Below, piece by piece: positions 1-7,490 of a stretch of DNA of 64,000 bases. Made by a program: the position numbers and the translations under genes. This DNA comes from Chryseobacterium paludis. GTDB lineage: Bacteria; Bacteroidota; Bacteroidia; Flavobacteriales; Weeksellaceae. The stretch covers positions 3,943,001 to 4,007,000 of the forward strand of contig NZ_CP099966.1 of the NCBI RefSeq assembly GCF_025403485.1, read 5' to 3'. The first letter of the stretch is position 1. The number at the start of each line of letters is the position of its first letter. The notes beneath the pieces are model-generated. The model saw only the letters and a program-made list of their open reading frames with translations. It was not told where the DNA came from and ran no database searches.

Positions 1-506
1 TTATGCCAATCATCTTTGCTCAGGCATTGATGTTCGTACCAGGTTTATTAACCAAATTTGACGAATCCAATACTTTTCTTGCAGGTTTCAAGAATGTTTT
101 TAGCTGGCAATACAATGTATTGTTTGCATTGCTAATTATAATCTTTTCATTTTTCTATACTGCGATTACAATTCCGGTTAACCAAATGGCTGATGATTTA
201 AAGAGAAACGGAGGTTTAGTACCGAAAGTAAGACCAGGAAAAGAGACGGCTGATTATTTAGATGATATTTTATCAAAAATTACCTTGCCAGGTGCAATAT
301 TTTTATCTATCTTTGCAATCCTTCCGGCAATTGTACACGGAAGCTTAGTTCAGACAGATGCGTTCGCCCTATTTTTCGGGGGAACATCACTATTGATTAT
401 GGTTGGAGTTATTTTAGATACTGTTCAACAGATTAATACATATCTGCTGAACCATCATTATGATGGCTTAATGCAGTCTAAATTATCAAGAACGACTGGA
501 TATTAA
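1..506 (+). CDS. secY: Protein translocase subunit SecY, C-terminal part (5' end outside window)
   Basis: This is the C-terminal part of the SecY channel of the general secretion pathway, an inner-membrane protein that moves unfolded proteins with SecA. The frame is open to the window edge, so the ATG at position 3 is probably internal. Visible are the last three hydrophobic segments (around residues 36-58, 93-114 and 122-145 of the visible part), the SecY-typical stretch VPKVRPGKETADYL, and the short cytoplasmic tail ending SRTTGY. infA follows after 3 bases, the usual spc-operon order in Bacteroidota. Identity is certain from family knowledge; the N-terminal two thirds cannot be assessed. 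Confidence 0.96.
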   Translation, partial: MPIIFAQALMFVPGLLTKFDESNTFLAGFKNVFSWQYNVLFALLIIIFSFFYTAITIPVNQMADDLKRNGGLVPKVRPGKETADYLDDILSKITLPGAIFLSIFAILPAIVHGSLVQTDAFALFFGGTSLLIMVGVILDTVQQINTYLLNHHYDGLMQSKLSRTTGY

Positions 507-509
507 TTT

Positions 510-725
510 ATGGCAAAACAAAAACATATTGAACAAGACGGCGTGATAACGGAAGCACTTTCGAACGCCCAGTTCCGTGTAGAGCTAGAAAATGGGCATA
601 TACTTATCGCTCATATTTCTGGTAAAATGAGAATGCATTATATTAAACTTTTACCTGGTGATAAGGTAAAACTAGAAATGTCTCCCTATGATTTGACAAA
701 AGGGAGAATTACTTTTAGATATTAA
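510..725 (+). CDS. infA: Translation initiation factor IF-1
   Basis: IF-1 is a single OB-fold protein that binds the A site of the 30S subunit and helps IF-2 and IF-3 in initiation. The 71-residue product has the family's usual length and conserved stretches: DGVITEAL near the start, [20 protein letters not shown] in the middle, and [10 protein letters not shown] at the end. It starts 3 bases after secY stops and lies upstream of rpmJ, the standard spc-operon order. It is transcribed with the ribosomal genes around it. A GC-rich hairpin follows its stop codon, inside the operon. Confidence 0.97.
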   Translation: MAKQKHIEQDGVITEALSNAQFRVELENGHILIAHISGKMRMHYIKLLPGDKVKLEMSPYDLTKGRITFRY

Positions 726-731
726 ACAAAC

Positions 732-762
732 GCCAAATGGAGTCTTCGGGTTTCCATTTGGC
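732..762 (+). promoter_or_regulatory. Intercistronic hairpin between infA and rpmJ
   Basis: The arms GCCAAATGGA (732-741) and TCCATTTGGC (753-762) are perfectly complementary over 10 bp, with an 11-base loop. No T-run follows, so it is unlikely to be an efficient terminator. It could stabilise or process the mRNA, or partly attenuate rpmJ and downstream genes. The function is inference; only the structure is seen. Confidence 0.55.
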
Positions 763-788
763 TATTGTTAAAAAATAAATACTATCAA

Positions 789-905
789 ATGAAAGTTAGA
801 GCATCAATAAAAAAAAGAAGCGCTGATTGCAAGATTGTACGCAGAAAAGGTGTGCTTTTCGTAATCAACAAGAAGAACCCAAAATTTAAACAAAGACAAG
901 GCTAA
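789..905 (+). CDS. rpmJ: 50S ribosomal protein L36 (zinc-free type)
   Basis: This 38-codon gene encodes L36, the smallest protein of the large subunit. The product starts [10 protein letters not shown] and ends NPKFKQRQG, both characteristic of the family, and has the standard length. In zinc-binding L36 the ligands are Cys11, Cys14, Cys27 and His32. Here those positions read Ser11, Cys14, Asn27 and Lys32, so the zinc ribbon is lost and this is a C-minus form. It sits between infA and rpsM, as expected. Identity is very secure; loss of zinc binding is inferred from the missing ligands. Confidence 0.95.
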   Translation: MKVRASIKKRSADCKIVRRKGVLFVINKKNPKFKQRQG

Positions 906-914
906 TATTAAATT

Positions 915-1292
915 ATGGCGAGAATTGCAGGTATTGATTTACCAAAAAACAAAAGAGGCGTTATCGGTTTAACTTATATTTATGGGGTTGGTAGAAGTAC
1001 ATCTTCTGAAATCCTTAAAAATGCCGGTATCAGCGAAGACAAGAAAGTCAACGAATGGAATGACGATGAATTGGCTGCAATTAGAACTTACATCTCTGAA
1101 AACGTTAAAGTAGAAGGAGAATTGCGTTCTGAAGTGCAATTGAACATCAAGAGATTGATGGACATAGGATGCCAACGAGGAATACGTCACAGACTAGGAC
1201 TACCTTTAAGAGGCCAGAGAACGAAAAACAACTCTAGAACCCGTAAAGGAAAGAGAAAAACTGTTGCTAACAAGAAAAAGGCAAGTAAATAA
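915..1292 (+). CDS. rpsM: 30S ribosomal protein S13
   Basis: S13 sits in the head of the small subunit and contacts the P-site tRNA and L5 in the B1 bridge. The 125-residue product begins [26 protein letters not shown] and carries the conserved [16 protein letters not shown] block around residues 90-105, followed by a lysine/arginine-rich tail that reaches the P site. It lies 9 bases after rpmJ and 12 bases before rpsK in the S13-S11-S4-alpha-L17 segment. Nothing unusual is seen. Confidence 0.98.
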   Translation: MARIAGIDLPKNKRGVIGLTYIYGVGRSTSSEILKNAGISEDKKVNEWNDDELAAIRTYISENVKVEGELRSEVQLNIKRLMDIGCQRGIRHRLGLPLRGQRTKNNSRTRKGKRKTVANKKKASK

Positions 1293-1304
1293 TCGTTAGG
1301 AATT

Positions 1305-1694
1305 ATGGCAAAACAAACTAAAGTAGTTAAAAAAAGAAAAGTAAAAGTTGAAGCTATTGGTGAAGCGCATATTCAAGCTTCTTTCAATAACATCATCATT
1401 TCTTTAACAAATAAAAGCGGAGAAGTTATCTCTTGGGCGTCTGCCGGTAAAATGGGTTTCAGAGGTTCTAAAAAGAATACTCCATTTGCTGCTCAAATGG
1501 CAGCTGAAAATTGCTCTAATGTTGCTCACGAAGCTGGGTTAAGAAGAGTTAAGGTGTTTGTGAAAGGTCCAGGTGCAGGTAGAGAATCTGCTATCAGAAC
1601 TATTCACAATTCAGGAATTGAAGTTAGCGAAATCATTGATGTGACTCCTATGCCACACAATGGATGTAGACCACCAAAAAGAAGAAGAGTTTAA
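1305..1694 (+). CDS. rpsK: 30S ribosomal protein S11
   Basis: S11 forms part of the small-subunit platform near the E site and the mRNA exit. The 129-residue product has the family's usual length. It has a basic N-terminus ([19 protein letters not shown]), the block [20 protein letters not shown], the glycine-rich [13 protein letters not shown], and the hallmark tail [12 protein letters not shown]. It sits 12 bases after rpsM and 19 bases before rpsD in the ribosomal operon. Confidence 0.98.
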   Translation: MAKQTKVVKKRKVKVEAIGEAHIQASFNNIIISLTNKSGEVISWASAGKMGFRGSKKNTPFAAQMAAENCSNVAHEAGLRRVKVFVKGPGAGRESAIRTIHNSGIEVSEIIDVTPMPHNGCRPPKRRRV

Positions 1695-1713
1695 TTTTTA
1701 GAATTTACCCATT

Positions 1714-2322
1714 ATGGCAAGATATATTGGACCTAAAACTAAGATTGCTAGAAAGTTTGGTGCTGCAATCTACGGAGATGATAAAAACTTCGAAAAGAGA
1801 AAAAACCAACCGCCAGGACAACATGGTCCTAACAAAAGAAGAGGTGCTAAAAAATCAGAATATGCAGTTCAGTTAGCTGAAAAGCAAAAAGCTAAATATA
1901 CTTATGGTATTTTAGAAAAGCAATTTGCAAACTTATTCGATAAAGCACACAGAAGTAAAGGTGTAACAGGTGAAGTTTTATTACAGCTTTGCGAATCAAG
2001 ATTGGATAACGTTGTATATAGATTAGGTTTTGCTAAAACAAGATCTGGTGCAAGACAGTTAACTTCTCACAGACACATCACTGTGAATGGTGAGATTCTT
2101 AACATTCCGTCTTATTTAGTGAAAGCTGGTGATGTAATCGCTGTAAGAGAAAAATCTAAATCTCTAGAGGTTGTTGCTGATGCTTTGGCATCAAAAGCAA
2201 ACTATGAGTGGTTACAATTCAACGATGAGAAAAAAGAAGGTACTTTCGTATCTGCTCCTGAGAGAATCCAAATTCCGGAAGACATCAAGGAACAGCTTAT
2301 CGTCGAACTTTACTCTAAATAA
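1714..2322 (+). CDS. rpsD: 30S ribosomal protein S4 (zinc-free type)
   Basis: S4 is a primary 16S rRNA-binding protein that nucleates small-subunit assembly. The 202-residue product begins [16 protein letters not shown] and contains the S4 RNA-binding domain at about residues 93-155 ([23 protein letters not shown], then [22 protein letters not shown]). The N-terminal four-cysteine zinc site of C-plus S4 proteins is absent; the only cysteine lies inside the core domain. The neighbours are rpsK and rpoA. In other bacteria S4 represses this operon by binding the mRNA; no such structure was identified here. Confidence 0.98.
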   Translation: MARYIGPKTKIARKFGAAIYGDDKNFEKRKNQPPGQHGPNKRRGAKKSEYAVQLAEKQKAKYTYGILEKQFANLFDKAHRSKGVTGEVLLQLCESRLDNVVYRLGFAKTRSGARQLTSHRHITVNGEILNIPSYLVKAGDVIAVREKSKSLEVVADALASKANYEWLQFNDEKKEGTFVSAPERIQIPEDIKEQLIVELYSK

Positions 2323-2355
2323 TTTTTTAATCAAATTTTTGCTCAACCCAATAAT

Positions 2356-3351
2356 ATGGCAATTTTACAATTCATAAAACCCGATAAAGTAATTTTACTT
2401 AACTCTGATGAATTTAAAGGTCAATTTGAATTCAGACCTTTAGAACCAGGTTTCGGGCTTACAATAGGTAATGCTTTGAGAAGAGTGTTGCTTTCTTCTC
2501 TGGAAGGATATGCTATTTCATCTATCAAAATAGAAGGTGTAGAGCACGAATTTTCAACTATTCCAGGAGTAATCGAAGACGTTACTGAAATTATTCTTAA
2601 CCTTAAGCAGGTTAGATTAAAATCTACAGCAGAAAACCAGTCTAATGAGCAGGTTATCGCTAAGGTTTCAGGTCAAACGATTATTACTGCTGGAGATTTA
2701 GGTAAATCAATCAACGGATTTGAGATCTTGAATCCAGAGTTGGTTATTTGTAACCTAAACAGTGATGTAACTTTCGAAATTACTTTCAATGTAGAAAAGG
2801 GTAGAGGGTATGTTCCTTCTGAACAAAATAAGTCGAACAATGCACCAGTAGGTACTATTGCAATCGATTCTATTTTTACGCCAATTAAGAAAGTACAATA
2901 CAGCATTGAAAATTATCGTGTAGAGCAAAAGACAGACTACGAAAAACTTGTATTAGATATAGAAACTGATGGTTCCATCAGTCCTCAAAATGCTTTAACA
3001 GAAGCTTCTAAGATATTAATTTATCACTTCATGTTGTTCTCTGATGAGAGAATCACTCTTGAAACTGAAGCTGTAAAAGCATCTATCCAATATGACGAAG
3101 AAACTCTTCATACAAGACAACTTCTTAAATCTAAATTAGCAGATATGGATCTTTCAGTGAGAGCCCTAAACTGTTTGAAGGCGGCAGAAGTAGAAACGTT
3201 AGGAGAATTAGTTTCTTACAGTAAGTCTGATTTGATGAAATTCAGAAATTTTGGTAAAAAATCTTTGACAGAACTAGAAGAATTAGTGCATTCAAAAGGT
3301 CTTAACTTCGGTTTCGACGTTGCAAAATATAAGTTAGACGCTGATAAATAA
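2356..3351 (+). CDS. rpoA: DNA-directed RNA polymerase subunit alpha
   Basis: RpoA dimerises to scaffold beta and beta-prime, and its C-terminal domain contacts promoter DNA and activators. At 331 residues it has the normal length. The N-terminal domain holds the dimerisation motif [21 protein letters not shown] at about residues 34-54. The C-terminal domain (about residues 255-325) holds the helix-hairpin-helix-like region [21 protein letters not shown] and [13 protein letters not shown]. It follows rpsD by 33 bases and precedes rplQ by 6, the canonical order. Confidence 0.98.
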   Translation: MAILQFIKPDKVILLNSDEFKGQFEFRPLEPGFGLTIGNALRRVLLSSLEGYAISSIKIEGVEHEFSTIPGVIEDVTEIILNLKQVRLKSTAENQSNEQVIAKVSGQTIITAGDLGKSINGFEILNPELVICNLNSDVTFEITFNVEKGRGYVPSEQNKSNNAPVGTIAIDSIFTPIKKVQYSIENYRVEQKTDYEKLVLDIETDGSISPQNALTEASKILIYHFMLFSDERITLETEAVKASIQYDEETLHTRQLLKSKLADMDLSVRALNCLKAAEVETLGELVSYSKSDLMKFRNFGKKSLTELEELVHSKGLNFGFDVAKYKLDADK

Positions 3352-3357
3352 TTAATA

Positions 3358-3885
3358 ATGAGACACGGTAAAAAATTCAATCACTTAGGAAGAACAGCTT
3401 CTCATAGAAGTGCTTTACTTTCTAATATGGCTTGTTCTCTAATTGAGCATAAAAGAATCAACACTACTGTAGCTAAAGCGAAAGCTTTAAGAGTATATGT
3501 TGAGCCCCTATTAACAAAAGCAAAAGAAGATACTACACATAACAGAAGAATTGTTTTTTCATATCTTCAAAGTAAAGAAGCAGTAACTGAATTATTCAGA
3601 ACAGTAGCTCCAAAAATCGCTGAGAGAAATGGCGGTTATACAAGAATCATCAAAACTGGTTTCAGACAAGGTGATGCTGCTGATATGGCTCTTATCGAGT
3701 TAGTAGATTTCAATGAGCTTTACAATCCTAATGCTGAAGAGAAAAAAGCTACAAGAAGAAGTAGAAGAGCTACAACTGCTAAAAAAGTAGAAGCTGTAGT
3801 TGCTGATGCTCCTGTAGTAGAAGAAAAAGTGGAAGCTCCTACAGCTGAAGCTGCAGACTCTACTGAAGAGAAAACTGAAGAATAA
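3358..3885 (+). CDS. rplQ: 50S ribosomal protein L17 with acidic/alanine-rich C-terminal extension
   Basis: L17 lies near the peptide exit tunnel of the large subunit. The conserved domain covers about residues 1-122 ([20 protein letters not shown], then [15 protein letters not shown] and [26 protein letters not shown] blocks). About 50 further residues are rich in Ala, Glu, Val and Arg (from [13 protein letters not shown] onward), making 175 residues against roughly 120-130 in Escherichia coli. Such tails are common in Bacteroidota L17 and look disordered. A strong terminator follows 20 bases downstream, so this is the last gene of the operon. Confidence 0.97.
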   Translation: MRHGKKFNHLGRTASHRSALLSNMACSLIEHKRINTTVAKAKALRVYVEPLLTKAKEDTTHNRRIVFSYLQSKEAVTELFRTVAPKIAERNGGYTRIIKTGFRQGDAADMALIELVDFNELYNPNAEEKKATRRSRRATTAKKVEAVVADAPVVEEKVEAPTAEAADSTEEKTEE

Positions 3886-3904
3886 TATTCATTCAGATAT
3901 ATAT

Positions 3905-3938
3905 AAAAAACCGTTCAATTACTGAACGGTTTTTTTTG
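3905..3938 (+). terminator. Rho-independent terminator after rplQ
   Basis: CCGTTCA (3911-3917) pairs with TGAACGG (3923-3929) across a 5-base loop. An A-run before and a run of eight T after extend the stem. It ends the ribosomal operon and may also stop transcription from the convergent lipoprotein gene. Confidence 0.9.
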
Positions 3939-3984
3939 TTTTTATAATCTGGATTTTAAGATACAGTATCATTACGAAGTCATA

Positions 3985-4419
3985 TTAGATCTTCGTTCTT
4001 TTCAATTCAATCACATTATTACCCTGTTCAAGGTGTAAACTATCACCCTTCACTCTTGCGGTCATATCATCTTTTTTATAAATGGTTTCCCCGTCTTTGC
4101 TTTCTGTTTTAGGAAGAGTAAAGGTTTTCTTATTACTTGTTATAGCAACAGTAGTTTCTTTCGGATCATTCTTAAAAACAACTTTTACCAAAGATCCGTC
4201 GGTTGCTTTATAAACATAATCTGTTTTTTCAATTCTTTTGCCATTCACATCAACAATTGATGTGTTTTCGGAGGCTGAGTCAATTTTCCCATTGGCATCT
4301 GTAATTATGGAAGCAGAGCTATCAATTTTGAGAACGTTTTTATTTCCACTCTCAGCTTTTTTACAACTTACAAATGATAATGCAGCAAGTGAAGCTGTTA
4401 TTAGAAGTTCTTTTTTCAT
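3985..4419 (-). CDS. Small hypothetical lipoprotein
   Basis: This is an unrecognised 144-residue envelope protein. The start at 4419 is preferred because it gives a clean signal peptide, MKKELLITASLAALSFVSC, with a lipobox cysteine at residue 19. A more distal ATG at 4443 would add eight residues in front. The mature part is hydrophilic and rich in Lys, Asp, Ser and Thr, with no cysteine after the lipid attachment site and beta-type sequence such as DYVYKATDGSLVKVVFKNDP. It is transcribed divergently from the response-regulator operon and shares a 179-base intergenic region with it, so regulation by that system is possible. No function is proposed. Confidence 0.82.
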   Translation of the reverse strand: MKKELLITASLAALSFVSCKKAESGNKNVLKIDSSASIITDANGKIDSASENTSIVDVNGKRIEKTDYVYKATDGSLVKVVFKNDPKETTVAITSNKKTFTLPKTESKDGETIYKKDDMTARVKGDSLHLEQGNNVIELKRTKI

Positions 4420-4530
4420 GTATATTATTTTTAATATGTTCAATTTAATTAATTCTTAATGATAAGAGAAATTTGATTAAATTTAGTAAAAACAAAAAAC
4501 AAACCAATAACCACGAACTCAAATTTAAAA

Positions 4531-4550
4531 TTACACAAAAGTGTAATTGA
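4531..4550. promoter_or_regulatory. Candidate operator upstream of the response-regulator operon
   Basis: TTACAC (4531-4536) and GTGTAA (4541-4546) form a perfect 6-bp inverted repeat around AAAA. The sequence GTGTAATTGA (4541-4550) recurs at 7428-7437, 63 bases before the lipoprotein gene at 7491. Here it lies 58 bases before the response regulator start. The matching position suggests a shared regulator site, possibly for the response regulator itself. This is inference from two copies only. Confidence 0.4.
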
Positions 4551-4598
4551 TTCTACTTTGTTTTCTGTTGAAATTTGTATTAAACAAAAATAACGGAC

Positions 4599-5231
4599 AT
4601 GAGCATTTCCATAGCTATAGTAGAAGATGAAAAAAACTACAACAATGCGTTGAAGAAAGTCATCAATTACCAGACTGACATGAAAGTGATCGCTCAGTTT
4701 TATGATGGAAATGATGCACTAAACAATCTCTCTAAAATTTCTCCCAACGTTGTCATGATGGATATTCAGCTTCAGGATATGCTTGGAATTGAAATCATAG
4801 AAAAATTACGTAAGGATATGCCGGATACTCAGTTTATTATGTGTACGAGTTTTGAAGATGACGAAAAGATCTTCAATTCCCTAAAAGCTGGTGCAATGGG
4901 CTATCTTATAAAAGGAGAAAGCATGGATAAGATTCTTACTTCTATCCGTGATGTATATAATGGTGGTGCTCCCATGAGCTTTTCTATAGCAAGAAGGGTC
5001 TTGAATCATTTTGAAAAGAAGATCACAGATGTAAAAGGATATGATGAACTGACCAATCGTGAGAAGGAAATTCTTGAACTCCTTTCGCGAGGACTGTTAT
5101 ACAAAGAAATTGCAGATCAGAAATGCATTAGCATGGATACCGTAAAAAAGCATGTCGGAAATATCTATAGAAAATTGCATGTAAGCAATAAAGTAGAAGC
5201 GATCAATAAATTTAACCATTTTAAAAACTAA
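4599..5231 (+). CDS. NarL/FixJ-family response regulator
   Basis: This cytoplasmic DNA-binding response regulator has a receiver domain at about residues 1-120, with acidic pocket Glu9/Asp10, phospho-acceptor Asp55 in VVMMDIQLQD, Thr83 or Ser84, and Lys105. A LuxR-type helix-turn-helix lies at about residues 145-205 (DELTNREKEILELLSRGLLYKEIA, then ISMDTVKKHVGNIYRKLHV). All key phosphorylation residues are present, so it should be functional. It leads an apparent four-gene operon with an unknown protein, a 7-TM protein and a HisKA_3-type kinase, its likely partner. Its targets probably include its own promoter and the lipoprotein gene at 7491, judging by a shared upstream box. Confidence 0.93.
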   Translation: MSISIAIVEDEKNYNNALKKVINYQTDMKVIAQFYDGNDALNNLSKISPNVVMMDIQLQDMLGIEIIEKLRKDMPDTQFIMCTSFEDDEKIFNSLKAGAMGYLIKGESMDKILTSIRDVYNGGAPMSFSIARRVLNHFEKKITDVKGYDELTNREKEILELLSRGLLYKEIADQKCISMDTVKKHVGNIYRKLHVSNKVEAINKFNHFKN

Positions 5232-5237
5232 GAAACC

Positions 5238-5981
5238 ATGAGAACGTTAGAAACAAAAAGAGAGATTATTAAATTAATATTTGATAATCTGAATAATCTC
5301 ACTAAAGAAGACTTAATATCAATTTCAGATCTATGTTCATCTATCTCAAACATTGATTCAATTGGTAAGAAAAGAGATTTGGATATCTTAAATTTGGTGA
5401 ATTTTTATAGGAATCCAAATCCTGTACCTGCACCTATAGGAGAAGGTTCAATTAGAATGTTTAACCGTCAAAGCTTTTCATATTTACAAAAAGTGTTTGT
5501 TATTCAGCCCAATATTGTAAATTTTTTGTTGGATGAAGGAAGTAATAAAATTGACATTTTTTTATTAGAAAGAGAAAAGAATCTTGATGTTGCTTATGGG
5601 AACTCGACTGATAAACAGTTCTATTATATCAATGGAGTAAACGGTGGCAACATAATGAGTGATTTTGTTAATCAAAGGAAGTTGTTTGAAGGGAATCTAA
5701 AAAATTTACTGGACATAAAGAAAAACCCTAATGGCCATATATGCCCTACCAAAATTATGATTGATAAGATAGATCTGGAAAAATTTAATCAATTTAAAGT
5801 AGGGAAAAATAATCCACAAGTGGAATTAGTGACTGGAATTAACCAAGATAGATCCAACAGTGATTTCTTTAATAGGGTAACATTAGTAATGAATTTTGTA
5901 AGTGAGATAGATGGTACACTTATTCCAGATCCAAATTATTATTTTGATACCTATCATCTTTGTCCTCCAGGGACTTGTTAA
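5238..5981 (+). CDS. Unrecognised protein with C-terminal CPPGTC tail, in a two-component operon
   Basis: No family was recognised for this 247-residue product. It has no signal peptide or membrane segment. The first 60 residues look helical and charged (MRTLETKREIIKLIFDNLNNLTKED). The middle is mixed alpha/beta, with RMFNRQSFSYLQKVFVIQPN and a region rich in Asn. The protein ends LCPPGTC, placing two of its four cysteines in the last six residues. It starts 6 bases after the response regulator, and the 7-TM gene begins 2 bases after its stop, so it is probably co-translated with the signalling genes. Codon use is visibly more AT-rich than in eno or gltA. It could be a signalling accessory protein or the precursor of a cysteine-containing peptide; both are guesses. 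Confidence 0.8.
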   Translation: MRTLETKREIIKLIFDNLNNLTKEDLISISDLCSSISNIDSIGKKRDLDILNLVNFYRNPNPVPAPIGEGSIRMFNRQSFSYLQKVFVIQPNIVNFLLDEGSNKIDIFLLEREKNLDVAYGNSTDKQFYYINGVNGGNIMSDFVNQRKLFEGNLKNLLDIKKNPNGHICPTKIMIDKIDLEKFNQFKVGKNNPQVELVTGINQDRSNSDFFNRVTLVMNFVSEIDGTLIPDPNYYFDTYHLCPPGTC

Positions 5982-5983
5982 CT

Positions 5984-6574
5984 ATGATACAAGATTTTAT
6001 ATATTACTTTTTACTAGTGATGTGTCTTGTTGCTTCATTTTATAATGAAAAGGCAAGGCATAATTGCTTTTGGCTATACTTTCTACTGGTTTTATTTTAT
6101 GAAATATTATTTTATTTTAGAGTGATTGGTGTTGAAATTTATGCAACATCGCCTATAGTATATTCATTATTTTTCATAAATGTTTATCTAAAAGAACTGT
6201 ATAATGAAAAACGCTTTATTAGGTACATATCAAATGCAGTACTATTAATTGTTGGAGTTGTATTATACCCTAGTAGTAAAGGATATTCTATCAATTTGGG
6301 TATAATGATGTCTTTTATATTTATACTTTGTGGTCTAATTTGGTTATTTAACCAGTTTAAAAATAATAGTCAGATCCCCATAATATCTAAACAATTCTTT
6401 TGGGTAAGTGTATCTTTATTACTCTGGGCTGTTTTTTTTCTATTTAGAGTAACTCCTATGTATTTATTTGAAAAATCAGATGACGAGTTTCTTGCTGTAT
6501 TAAATAAGATATTTCAACTGGTTACGATTACATCTTATATAATCTTTTTTAAAGGACTATTGTGTAAATTATGA
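5984..6574 (+). CDS. Seven-transmembrane protein, likely sensor partner of the histidine kinase
   Basis: This 196-residue protein consists almost entirely of about seven hydrophobic helices (roughly residues 3-22, 28-48, 55-73, 82-100, 105-124, 138-158 and 172-193), with short charged loops. No catalytic domain is present. The ATG at 5984, 2 bases after the previous stop, is preferred over a TTG at 5960 inside the upstream gene. Its stop overlaps the kinase start in an ATGA arrangement, which indicates translational coupling. Such 7-TM units are often fused to the N-terminus of histidine kinases in Bacteroidota. Here the kinase has only one membrane helix, so I infer a split sensor. The ligand is unknown. 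Confidence 0.8.
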   Translation: MIQDFIYYFLLVMCLVASFYNEKARHNCFWLYFLLVLFYEILFYFRVIGVEIYATSPIVYSLFFINVYLKELYNEKRFIRYISNAVLLIVGVVLYPSSKGYSINLGIMMSFIFILCGLIWLFNQFKNNSQIPIISKQFFWVSVSLLLWAVFFLFRVTPMYLFEKSDDEFLAVLNKIFQLVTITSYIIFFKGLLCKL

Positions 6575-7359
6575 AAGTGTTACCAGAGGAAATAAAGCAA
6601 ACTTATATTATAGCAATTATTGTTATGATGCTATTCGTTGGGTTTATCATTTTTATAGTTTTATTATACAACAGAAAACAACTACTATACATAAAGGAAA
6701 AACAGCTCAAAGAAGCTGAACACCAAAACCAGCTTCTCCAGAAAGAACTTGAGAAACAAAGATCAATAGAACAGGAACGGGAACGGATTTCACATGATAT
6801 GCACGATGACCTTGGAGCAGGGATTTCGGCATTGAAGCTTCAGGCTGAATTTTTAAAACAAAAGGCAGAGGATGGGGATTTAAGAAATGACATTGATGAG
6901 ATGCTAAAGACTTCTGAGGAAATGAATGTTTCGATGCGCGAAATGCTTTGGAATCTAAATTCAGGAAATGATACTGTTGGTGATTTTGTTACTTATGCAA
7001 AGATATATGCTGAAAATTTCCTAAAGAAATCATCTATGAAATTTGTAATAAAAGATGGTGATGTTATTTCCGATACGGCTGTTTCAGCTGAATTAAGGAG
7101 GAATATGTTTCTCTGCCTAAAAGAATCGTTAAATAATATTTATAAACACAGTCAAGCAAGTGAATTAGAAATTTCATTCCTACAAAGTGGCAATGAATTT
7201 AATATGAAAATTTCAGATAATGGAATTGGCATTGATAACAATAAACCTGAAGGGAATGGTCTAAGAAATATGAAGCGGAGAATGAAAGAATTAGATGGAG
7301 AATACCAAATCTCATCTTCAGAAAAAGGAACTGCTTTAATTTTTACAGTTAAGATATAA
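6571..7359 (+). CDS. Sensor histidine kinase (HisKA_3/NarX-DegS type)
   Basis: This inner-membrane kinase of 262 residues has one membrane helix (about 11-33), a coiled coil (about 36-70), and a HisKA_3 dimerisation/phosphoacceptor region with RERISHDMHDDLGAG, where His78 is the likely phospho-acceptor. A HATPase_c domain follows, with an N-box near ESLNNIYKHS, a G1 motif DNGIGID and a G2 motif GNGLRNM. It has almost no extracytoplasmic sensing domain, so sensing may depend on the 7-TM protein whose stop codon overlaps its start. The cognate response regulator is the first gene of the operon. A perfect 20-bp inverted repeat follows within 12 bases. Confidence 0.93.
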   Translation: MKVLPEEIKQTYIIAIIVMMLFVGFIIFIVLLYNRKQLLYIKEKQLKEAEHQNQLLQKELEKQRSIEQERERISHDMHDDLGAGISALKLQAEFLKQKAEDGDLRNDIDEMLKTSEEMNVSMREMLWNLNSGNDTVGDFVTYAKIYAENFLKKSSMKFVIKDGDVISDTAVSAELRRNMFLCLKESLNNIYKHSQASELEISFLQSGNEFNMKISDNGIGIDNNKPEGNGLRNMKRRMKELDGEYQISSSEKGTALIFTVKI

Positions 7360-7370
7360 TTCTATAAAAA

Positions 7371-7416
7371 TATAATATGAGACAGCACCAATAAAATGGT
7401 GCTGTCTCATATTATA
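7371..7416. terminator. Perfect 20-bp inverted repeat, probable bidirectional terminator
   Basis: Arms at 7371-7390 and 7397-7416 are fully complementary around the 6-base loop ATAAAA. The core is GAGACAGCACCA on the left arm. The outer ends are A/T-rich, giving a short U-rich tail in both directions. It ends the signalling operon. It is unusually long for a simple terminator, so processing or mobile-element origin is also possible. Confidence 0.7.
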
Positions 7417-7427
7417 ATCACCCTTTT

Positions 7428-7437
7428 GTGTAATTGA
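7428..7437. promoter_or_regulatory. Second copy of the GTGTAATTGA box
   Basis: GTGTAATTGA occurs 63 bases before the start of the lipoprotein gene at 7491. It matches the box 58 bases before the response regulator at 4599. Only the right half of the inverted repeat is kept here. It is a candidate activator site linking the lipoprotein to the two-component system. Confidence 0.38.
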
Positions 7438-7490
7438 CCAGCGTCTAATTTAGTGGGAAATTTGAAATATAATTTTAAAAACTAAAAGCC

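Noticed and set aside
969..1190. Minus-strand reading frame inside rpsM
   Set aside because: It is the shadow of a highly conserved ribosomal gene and has no protein-like composition.
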